Shown here in pieces: positions 1-6,320 of a stretch of DNA of 10,153 nucleotides. Origin of the DNA: Phoronis ovalis (Eukaryota > Phoronida > Phoronidae); NCBI GenBank assembly GCA_028565635.1, contig JAOXYB010067168.1, positions 1-10,153 of the forward strand. The letters run 5' to 3'. Position 1 is the stretch's first letter. Every line of letters starts with the position of its first letter. A program made the translations under genes and the position numbers. A model generated the notes under the pieces. It had not been told where the DNA came from. It made no database searches and saw only the letters and a program-made list of their open reading frames with translations.

Positions 1-30
1 GGCTGAAGAGGGTTATATATGTGGAGGTTA

Positions 31-120
31 TGACCTTTGAAATGGGTCCTGATTGGTTATTACATATGGAAGCTCGGGTGCCTGAGATATAAACCCCGCC
101 TTTATTTTGTGACATAAAAT
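31..120 (+). promoter_or_regulatory. Weak promoter-like cluster at left edge
   Basis: Three core-promoter-like motifs lie in order: TGACCTTTGA (31-40, a nuclear-receptor half site with spacer), an inverted CCAAT box in GATTGGTTA (51-59) and TATAAA (88-93) followed by CCCCGCC. The CCAAT-to-TATA spacing of about 35 bp is plausible for a eukaryotic promoter. No supported coding exon follows, and TATAAA is common by chance in DNA this AT-rich, so this is only a candidate. A pyrimidine-rich TTTATCTACAG ends near 163 and could be a splice acceptor, but no donor or open frame follows it. Confidence 0.18.
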
Positions 121-957
121 AGGTTACTTCCGTTGTTATTAACCTGCCTTTAATTTATCTACAGAGGATAGAGTTTAGAAATTAACTGGTTCCATAATTT
201 TTGCAAAAATACACATTCATTTGTTTTGCTATTCCTGCATGATAAATTAGAAGCTGACCTTATACCATATAAAAATGCTATGTTGGGGGTAGAGCTTGCA
301 AATGTTAGAACTCTACTTAAAAGTAATTTCCAAGAACGGCATACTAGATTACGTTCTACATGATTTCCTGGTTTTTAGTTTATCATTTTCATCCACAATT
401 AAGTTTTCAAAATAAGTTGAAGGCATCAAAAATAATGAAGAGTTTCCTCTAAAATTTGATTGATAACTTGCTGATAATACGTACCATACCCGTCATCATC
501 AAATTCTAATCGGTTATATTAAGTATTTCTTTCATGTGAGAAATCAATAATTTATTTGCAAATCTATGAAAAAGTGTACGAATCAACATATGATGTAATT
601 TTCAGTTTTGCAAAATAACTGACAACCAGTAGCACAGAACATTCACATAGTACTTATAATACCTATGACATGGTATTTTTTCTGAAGAATATATCACATC
701 AAAGGAATATTCTGGCTGGTGCTTGTATTAAAAACATACCAATAAGTTAGAAAAACAATCTCTTATTTACATAATAAAAAGCAGATAGAAAAAATATATA
801 GTTTGCTCAAAGTTCTCAAGAAAGCCATTAATGAAATTGGCACTACTGATGATAACAAAAATCTGACAAGAATTACAAACTTGGATGATTTCTAGCAATT
901 GGTAATCATTAATTTCCTGGCTACTTATTCCAATATCCTTTTATCATTATATGATTG
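121..957. other. AT-rich non-coding stretch, nothing recognised
   Basis: I see no open reading frame of useful length on either strand, no tRNA-like fold, no tandem repeat and no transposon terminus here. The composition is uniformly AT-rich with many short A and T runs. It could be intergenic or intronic. Confidence 0.6.
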
Positions 958-970
958 TGACCTTTGACCA
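958..970 (-). promoter_or_regulatory. DR1-type nuclear receptor site
   Basis: TGACCTTTGACCA reads TGGTCAAAGGTCA on the minus strand. It matches the DR1 element (two AGGTCA half sites separated by one base) at 12 of 13 positions. DR1 is the known binding form for HNF4, RXR/RXR and PPAR/RXR. The site sits immediately beside a poly-G run. Whether it is bound is unknown: a 13-bp match in 10 kb is suggestive, not proof. Confidence 0.3.
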
Positions 971-973
971 GGA

Positions 974-985
974 GGGGGGGGGGGG
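974..985 (+). repeat. G12 homopolymer
   Basis: Twelve consecutive G, preceded by GGA. It is striking against an otherwise AT-rich background and is probably a length-variable mononucleotide microsatellite. It may also be a place of sequencing or assembly length error. Confidence 0.95.
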
Positions 986-1897
986 TTTGGTTCAACCTGA
1001 TTATTCTAGATGATGGAAAAGGTGATGATATGTAACAATATAAATACACACAGTAAATTGTACATAATAATCTAACCTAAGCTACTTTCTTGATGGGTTA
1101 ATAAGAAAAATTGTTAAGATCTCAAGATACACTGAGTTGCATATACCTATTATATGTTACACACATGCACACATTGCTTTTACAATTAAAATGAAGAGAT
1201 ATAAATAAAAGTATTAATACACTAAAACAAATAATAAAGTTTACAAACCACCTGGTTATATATGAAACAAATTTCACCTCATAATATCTAATAATAGAGC
1301 CATTTTCTGAAGAAAAATATACATTTTAAAAAGTTAATTTTCAAAAAAAAGTAAGACAGAAATACTTCTACTTACATATTTGAAACTTTGCACAAATTAG
1401 CAACACATCTACAAAAGTATGTCTCAGGTTGACGTTTGGTATTGTACGTAAGTTTTAAAATTTTTGTAATTATTTGCCAGGTCAAAAGCAACAAAATTAG
1501 AATATTTAAACTTTCAAAAATTTTAAAGCAAAAAAACAGATAAGACAGGGTAATTCATATCTTAGACTTTTAAAACATAAACAACAATTTTATTCTAAAT
1601 AAAAATTTTATTTTGTTATGAAGTCAATGAATGTTTCTGATAAGAAGGGTGATACATTATTCAAAGCACACCTAGCACAACACTATGATTTTCAATTATA
1701 GTTTTTATGTAATTCAATAAATTAAGGTACAAAAACCAATATTACATAAAATAACTTAAAACTTAGATAGTTAGTATTACTGATAATAAACATATCCCGA
1801 ATTTTAAAAAAATAAATTCTTGAGATGAAAATAGTAAGAATTGTAAGTTACACCAAATCCTGACTTTATAAACAAAATGAAATCTCAGGAGATTTTA
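986..1897. other. AT-rich non-coding stretch, nothing recognised
   Basis: There is no supported coding region, RNA gene or repeat structure. The stretch has abundant A/T runs and scattered AATAAA-like hexamers that are expected by chance at this composition. Confidence 0.6.
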
Positions 1898-1921
1898 TTT
1901 AAGGATAAGCATCACAGTTGT
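1898..1921 (+). repeat. Left arm of 24-bp perfect inverted repeat
   Basis: The arm comprises TTTAA followed by GGATAAGCATCACAGTTGT. All 24 bases match the reverse complement of 4917-4940. TTAA is at 1899-1902. Confidence 0.9.
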
Positions 1922-1946
1922 TCACACGCACCATCAGTTGCGCATG

Positions 1947-1965
1947 TACGTCATCTTTTACGTCA
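1947..1965 (+). promoter_or_regulatory. Pair of CRE/ATF-like TACGTCA sites
   Basis: TACGTCA occurs at 1947-1953 and again at 1959-1965, 12 bp apart, with further ACGT cores at 1967 and 1987. TACGTCA closely resembles the CREB/ATF site TGACGTCA. The cluster lies 26-90 bp inside the left inverted repeat. It could therefore be a subterminal protein-binding region of the putative transposon, not a host enhancer. Function is inferred only from the motif. Confidence 0.3.
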
Positions 1966-2602
1966 CAACGTGCATTTTTTATTATCACGTCCTCATTATT
2001 ATCAATGATAGTGGCTTAAAAGCAGTGCTTACTGCTTCTAAATAGCTGCAGTTTACTAAGGGTTATATAGTTTTGTTTTTGAACCCAAATCACTAGGTTT
2101 AAATCATCAATGCCAATTTTTAGACGAATAGCGCATAAATGCAATATTATTTACAAAATAAAAATAGATTACTCTTCGTCCGTTTTCACCGCATAAATCC
2201 AATATGGGAAACAAGTGAGATCATGCAAATAGGAACAGCCACTGGACAATCTAGAGTTTTTTCAACATATGTGGTGCCAACGGTGAATATTATAAAAAAG
2301 CATTTGAAATTACTAGAATTATAACTGTCCAACAGGGAACAATGTACCATAACCTAGAACGCATGGAAGCTATGGAACAGAAATTAGTTTTGATAAATTT
2401 ATATCCTGGATATCATGTAAGAAAAGCAAAGTAGCCATATAGTTGCTCATAATTGTTTCACATTTGATACGAGACTCCACTCAAGTCTGTACTGAAACAA
2501 AGCAGTCCTAAAACAACTGCATTGTACAATCGAAATGATTATTTTATAGTAACCGCATTATATTTAGTATATAAAACCTGTGACATATTTTTTATTAATA
2601 TG
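1966..2602. other. AT-rich non-coding stretch with one short hairpin
   Basis: No supported gene. The only structure I note is a 7-bp stem with a four-base loop at 2020-2037 (AAGCAGT, loop GCTT, ACTGCTT). It is too small to call an RNA gene or terminator. Confidence 0.55.
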
Positions 2603-3049
2603 CAGACATTGAGCGACATAGACATTTCTCGAGCACAAAAATGACGTTTCACAGCAACGGTTGCATCATTTGTGACCTCATGCCATATAACGCATTCACA
2701 ACCCGAATGCCAACACTCACGCCAGTGTCAGTGCCATGCTGGACGACCTGGGATGGGACAGTCTTAAGACCAGGCATACCCTTAATAGGATGGTGTTCTT
2801 CCACAAACTTTTGCACAACCAATATAATGTGCAGACCACATATACCCTCACAGTGGGTCGAGGCACTAAACGGCGGACCAGAGGTTTGGTCTCAAAGCTC
2901 AATCTCACCATAGAACTCAACGCCAGCTAAAATCATTCCTCCCCAACAATACCCGTCACTGGAACTCCCTTCCTCCTCGGTTGAGGACCGTCACGGATCT
3001 CTCCACTTTCAAGGATCAGGTCTTGGCCCACCTGCGCTCCTGTGACTGA
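2603..3049 (+). pseudogene. Non-LTR retrotransposon RT C-terminal relic (CR1/L2/Jockey-like)
   Basis: This is the decayed 3' end of a LINE ORF2, covering the region just after the reverse transcriptase core. The best segment (about 2690-2910) reads SVSAMLDDLGWDSLKTR, then HTLNRMVFFHKLLH. This is the typical '(S)VT.ML..L.W..L..RR...R..M.YKI' pattern of CR1, L2 and Jockey-type elements. It then shifts frame and continues KSFLPNNTRHWNSLPPRL, then a DLSTFKDQVLAHL segment, matching the usual 'SFFPRTI..WN.LP' and '..SFK..L' C-terminus, and stops at TGA 3047-3049. Upstream, VASFVTS (from about 2660) fits the 'RRAARFVTN' motif in the same frame as the tail, but a stop (2639-2641) breaks it. Catalytic RT motifs (FADD box) and the endonuclease are absent, so this is a 5'-truncated dead copy. 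It is GC-richer than its surroundings. Confidence 0.85.
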
Positions 3050-3099
3050 TACTGTGTAATTAAATTTTGTAATAAAAAAATTTTTAAAAAATTATTTTT
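3050..3099 (+). other. 3' UTR and A/T-rich tail of the retrotransposon relic
   Basis: Directly after the TGA there is a short stretch containing AATAAAAAAA and alternating A and T runs. Short 3' UTRs ending in simple repeats or A-rich tails are normal for this class of retrotransposon. The exact 3' end and any target duplication are not discernible. Confidence 0.5.
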
Positions 3100-3374
3100 G
3101 GACCACTCGTCAGCACTCATCATTTTAATGAAATTGGTGTGATGTGTCATGCGTAAAACCAATTAATCAGACAAGACAAGACATAATTATACATATACTA
3201 TTGCAACTTTTTAGGTATTTTACTGATTTATTCTGCTCCTATGTGTAATAAATAATATAAGATAATACAATAATAACATCTTGAGGAGAGGTTGGCTAGT
3301 ACAGTGAAAATACAAAATAGCAAATTAGACTATAAATGCTTCGGAGTACTAGTGCAAGAATTTTGCAAACAGGT
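3100..3374. other. AT-rich spacer, nothing recognised
   Basis: No coding potential or repeat structure was found between the retrotransposon relic and the tandem repeat that follows. Confidence 0.55.
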
Positions 3375-3890
3375 CATGCATTTCCATCAGTTTTTAGATT
3401 TACGAAATTAAATCCAAATAACAGGTGTTTTTACCATTTTTTTCTTCAAGAAGTCTTGTATCTTCTGTTTTAATCTTTCTGAGTAATAACTATTTTGCGT
3501 AAAAATAAATGTATGTCACATTTCCGTCATTTTACTCATTAACAAAGTAAAATCCGGATAGGTGTTTTTATTATTTTTTCCTCAAAACAAAATCTTGTAT
3601 TTTATTGCAATAAATGTATTTTGTATCAATAATTTAGAAAACAATCACCAGTTTTAATCTTTCTGAGTAATAACTAATTTGTGTAGAAATAAATGCATGT
3701 CTCCCAGTTCTGTCATTTTATACGTTTACAAAGTAAAATCCGGATAGCACGTGTTTATATTATATGTTTTCCTCAAAACAAAATCGCATATTTTATTGCA
3801 CTAAAACTATTTTTGAATCAATAATTTCGAAAACAATCTCCAGTTTTAATCTTTCTTAGTAATAAGTAATCTGCATACAAATTTGTCTTT
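3375..3890 (+). repeat. Diverged tandem repeat, unit about 184-192 bp, about 2.7 copies
   Basis: Landmarks recur in the same order. GTTTTAATCTTTCT is at 3467, 3651 and 3843 (the last with one more base before diverging). AAATCCGGATAG is at about 3551 and 3737, with a diverged copy AAATCCAAATAA near 3411. TCAAAACAAAATC is at about 3583 and 3772. GTCATTTTA follows each unit's ATAAATG segment. Spacings are 184 and 192 bp. The first copy lacks about 44 bp (the part containing TTATTGCAATAAATG in copy two), so its spacing is shorter. No open frame runs through the units. It resembles a short minisatellite or satellite-type local amplification. Confidence 0.85.
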
Positions 3891-3970
3891 GTTATTTATT
3901 ACACTTCATTGACACAGTGATCGTTTAATATGATGGGCCTTTTCCGAGATGTTCTGAACTCATAGGGACT

Positions 3971-4098
3971 GTCTTGTATACGTCACTTACATTTTTTGAA
4001 ATCGTAAAATTTGCTTCATCAAAGATTCATTTTCAACAGATAATTGTGGCGTATACGTCTCTGGTAAGTTCAGAATCGTATATTTACTTCATCGGAGC
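3971..4098 (+). repeat. Diverged 75-bp tandem duplication
   Basis: TATACGTC occurs at 3977 and 4052. AATCGTA followed by ATTT and CTTCATC occurs at 4000 and 4074. The landmarks keep order and an offset of 74-75 bp, so this is an old duplication. It adds two further ACGTC cores, with a third at about 4145. Confidence 0.6.
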
Positions 4099-4455
4099 AT
4101 GGGTTTTGAAAAAAGATATTCTTGCTCTCATATGACGGCCTCTTTACGTCTAACTCATATGTATTAGTACAAAAATGAGACAAATTAAGAAACAATTCGT
4201 GCTAAAAGGGGGAAGAAAAGTCAACGAGTTATGAACTCAACAATTTTGAACCTCCAAAACAAACAGAAAAGAGAATAATCTACTTAACGTATCTTGCACA
4301 TGTGGCACTGTTGACACCGGAGTTTGTCGCAAGCAATATTGATTTTTTTTTTGTACCATACAATAAAACATTATTTTATAGTCAATTTGGAAAGGTGATT
4401 TTATGCTCAAAATGTACCAAAATACAGGAAATAACACTTAAAAAAAATATATTTT
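4099..4455. other. AT-rich spacer, nothing recognised
   Basis: A 66-codon open frame on the minus strand (4237-4437) has no recognisable motif and is of chance length. No other structure was seen. Confidence 0.5.
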
Positions 4456-4575
4456 AAGGGTCCTTAAGCGGGCTCCAGACCCACACCAATTACGGGAGGT
4501 GGAACATCCCTCCCAGACCCCCCTCCAATGCCGCTTTGTGGCATGTGAGCTGCCTATATGGTGTACCCTTTATTC
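4456..4575. other. GC-rich island with short palindromes
   Basis: About 110 bp are strongly GC-rich against the AT-rich background. The island contains CCAGACCC and CCCAGACCCCCC in the same orientation. It also has two short stems: GGGAGG paired with CCTCCC across a 9-base loop (about 4494-4514), and ATGCC paired with GGCAT across a 7-base loop (about 4528-4544). No frame is open across it. The composition break suggests an inserted repeat fragment, possibly part of a transposon of a family I cannot name. Confidence 0.4.
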
Positions 4576-4916
4576 TAAAAACACTACAAATGCACCCCCT
4601 TTTGAAAAAATGTCTTGCGGCCTTGAACAGATATATATATAGCTCTGTGTCTCAGTGTTCTAAGCACACTTAATCTCATCTTTTAGTTAAATAGTTCTTT
4701 TTGTAGTTACGTTCTGATCTAAAAGTAAGCAATTAAAATCAAATTGCAGAAATCAATACAACAGTCATATGTGTCGCCTAAAAGCAATAACATTAAAAAA
4801 AAAAACCGGATATCCCAGCGTTCGGTAATTCAAATCATTTACGGCTCAAACTTGAAATCGACATGTGTTCATTTTAAATTAATAAACACAGTATGAAAAA
4901 AATCTAATTTCTTTTT
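4576..4916. other. AT-rich spacer, nothing recognised
   Basis: Only an (AT)n run near 4631-4640 and an A11 run near 4795-4805 stand out. No gene, RNA or repeat unit is supported. Confidence 0.55.
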
Positions 4917-4940
4917 ACAACTGTGATGCTTATCCTTAAA
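4917..4940 (-). repeat. Right arm of 24-bp perfect inverted repeat
   Basis: This is the reverse complement of 1898-1921 without mismatch, with TTAA at 4936-4939. A chance exact 24-bp match in a 10-kb window is very unlikely even at this AT content, because the core is not low-complexity. Confidence 0.9.
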
Positions 4941-5529
4941 GCTAAAAATAGACTTTTAGACATGCACTTGACAAACTCTACTGATAACCCAGCATCTAAT
5001 AAAATCATTATCCATCATGGATGTACATACTAATTTTGCTTATAGTCTTATCAATTTATCCCTTATATTGCAGACTTGCTTCATTCTACTTTTTTTAGGA
5101 TTGCAATCTTCTAATTATGACAAAATATAATGTTACAGATCCATATCAAATAAGAACACCCCAAAAACTGTCATGTACAAGCCTCTGTAACTTTATTCCC
5201 CATCTTTCAATAGACTTGTCCATCCAATCATATATAAGCCAGTTTATAATAGATTTACAGCTACTTGTAACATGAGTTTATCACATATATTGAGTTCAGA
5301 TTTAAGAAAATAATGTTAATATTATTGTACTGTGGAGAGACACAAGATGGTGTGATTTTGCATTATGGTATTTCAAAAATTCATCAATATTTAACATTTT
5401 ATAAAAAAAAGAAGCATATCACCAGAGTTGTATACTGCAGTACCCAACATGTAGTAAAACAGTATTTTATAAATTGGTGGAAAGCGAGTGTTCCAGCAAA
5501 GAACTTTTAAAAAACTATTTTTTTTGCAG
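4941..5529. other. AT-rich stretch upstream of candidate exon
   Basis: A 65-codon open frame at 5313-5510 starts and ends within the stretch and shows no domain, signal peptide or repeat, so I do not call it a gene. The last 20 bases form a pyrimidine tract ending in TTTTTTTTGCAG that serves as the acceptor of the following candidate exon. Confidence 0.45.
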
Positions 5530-5600
5530 CAGCACGGACAGAACAGACTGCATTTAGAATAAGATTCTCACAATCTATGTTTAAGAATTAGCTGCTACTG
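5530..5600 (+). other. Candidate non-coding or UTR exon, 71 nt
   Basis: The segment is bounded on the left by ATTTTTTTTGCAG, a strong 3' splice-site context. On the right it is bounded by CTG followed by GTAAGTAAG, a near-ideal 5' splice site. Its length suits an internal exon. All three forward frames contain stops: one frame runs open from the acceptor to TAG at 5587-5589, and the other two stop within about 35 bases of it. It could therefore be a UTR exon, a last-codon-containing exon or part of a long non-coding RNA. An alternative acceptor three bases downstream (GCAGCAG) is also possible. The call rests on splice motifs alone, with no homology. Confidence 0.35.
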
Positions 5601-5900
5601 GTAAGTAAGAAGTTTTTATGCACCAATATAATAGTTACTATAAGTAGGATATTGTGTCTCAGTTTTTATTATCCTCATTATATCCATTCAAGCACTGTAA
5701 TTTTTCATTGCAATTTAGTGCATTTCATATTAATTTAACAATTGATGGTAAGACTTACATTTAGTTTTACACCTTTTTATTGGTGGAGTTTGTTTGTCAG
5801 AACAATACAAATTTATTCAAATTCGGCCACTTTTCAAAAACTGAGTTTATTAAAAAAATTATTGACATTCGTCACATAAGTGCGAATACTTGCTCATATG
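5601..5900. other. AT-rich spacer before the 404-bp element
   Basis: No supported feature. A 77-codon open frame begins at 5780 but runs into the transposon-like element and owes its length to the repeat sequence. Confidence 0.5.
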
Positions 5901-5908
5901 CATCAGTA
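5901..5908 (+). repeat. Left 8-bp target site duplication
   Basis: CATCAGTA directly precedes the element's terminal inverted repeat and recurs at 6313-6320 directly after the other end. The base before each copy is G, so the duplication could be read as 9 bp if the right terminus is shortened by one base. Confidence 0.7.
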
Positions 5909-6312
5909 CTCGGGGGTACTCAAGATATTTTTTGGTGGGGGTGTGCAGCCCAGTTGAAATTTTGGATTTGGATTGTATATTTCTTACTGTATTTTTTTGG
6001 ATTGCTACCGTAAAGATATTCAAAAAATTGGATTACTACCCTCTGCTTAACAGCAAATAATTTGGATTAATTTTAGGTTTGTATCTATACATGTAAACAA
6101 ATATTGGAATTTAGTTTGTATCAGCCAGTTTGTGTAAAAATGGATTGCTATACTTACTCAATTTTGGATTGCTACCCTTATATTTCCCAAAATTTGGATT
6201 GCTACCCTAGAATTTCAAAAAATTTGGATTGGGTTTGCTACCCACAACCTAAAATTTTGGATTGGGTTGCCAGGCACATTCACGTAGTCAAAAAACCTTG
6301 AGTACCCTCGGG
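5909..6312 (+). mobile_element. 404-bp MITE-like element with TIRs and internal minisatellite
   Basis: The ends are CTCGGGGGTACTCAAG (5909-5924) and CTTGAGTACCCTCGGG (6297-6312). These are inverted repeats matching at 14 of 16 positions, with T-rich TTTTTTG next on each side when read inward. They are flanked by the direct repeat CATCAGTA. The interior contains GCAGCCCA at 5945 and then a series of roughly 30-bp units. There is no transposase, so it is non-autonomous. An 8-bp duplication is typical of hAT and P superfamilies, but the termini do not let me assign one. The same left end appears at 8132, and part of the interior appears inverted at 10077-10153. It is therefore a repeat family with at least two other partial members in this window. 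Confidence 0.75.
5963..6264 (+). repeat. Minisatellite of about 30-bp units (TGGATTGCTACCC core)
   Basis: The core TGGATT recurs at about 5968, 5998, 6029, 6063, 6141, 6165, 6195, 6225 and 6258, mostly 24-34 bp apart. The 78-bp gap between 6063 and 6141 holds more diverged sequence. The best units read TTTGGATTGCTACCC followed by an A/T-rich spacer with TTTC and AAAA. Because the unit is about 30 bp, one frame stays open for several units and gives a repeated LDCYP-like decapeptide. I regard this as a by-product, not a gene. Confidence 0.85.
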
Positions 6313-6320
6313 CATCAGTA
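6313..6320 (+). repeat. Right 8-bp target site duplication
   Basis: CATCAGTA is identical to 5901-5908 and immediately follows the right terminal inverted repeat. Confidence 0.7.

Larger units (their letters stand above)
1898..4940. mobile_element. Candidate TTAA-flanked DNA transposon (non-autonomous)
   Basis: A perfect 24-bp sequence at 1898-1921 recurs as its reverse complement at 4917-4940. Reading inward from each side gives TTAA and then GGATAAGCATCACAGTTGT. If TTAA is the target duplication, the element spans 1903-4935 (3033 bp) with 19-bp perfect terminal inverted repeats, and similarity stops just inside them. piggyBac and Sola3 transposases duplicate TTAA, but the GGATAAGC start is not the CCC-type start usual for piggyBac, so I do not assign a superfamily. 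No transposase frame is visible. The interior holds a non-LTR retrotransposon relic, a tandem repeat and a GC-rich island, so the element would be non-autonomous and nested. The alternative is two unrelated inverted copies of a short dispersed repeat. Confidence 0.45.

Noticed and set aside
974-985. G12 run considered as a G-quadruplex
   Set aside because: A single uninterrupted run can fold in principle, but there are no further G tracts around it. A homopolymer microsatellite is the simpler reading.
2139-2324. 61-codon open frame, plus strand
   Set aside because: It shows no recognisable motif and no splice or promoter context. Its length is within chance.
2641-2913. 90-codon plus-strand and 67-codon minus-strand frames over the retrotransposon relic
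   Set aside because: They are shadow frames. The reverse transcriptase similarity is in the other two plus-strand frames.
4237-4437. 66-codon open frame, minus strand
   Set aside because: It has no motif or context and is a chance length for this window.
1898-4940. Assignment of the TTAA element to piggyBac
   Set aside because: TTAA fits, but the termini begin GGATAAGC, not CCC, and no transposase is present, so the superfamily is left open.
5963-6264. Regular 30-bp repeats considered as a CRISPR array
   Set aside because: The repeats are degenerate, have no unique spacers of constant length and lie inside a transposon-like element in eukaryotic-type DNA without cas genes.
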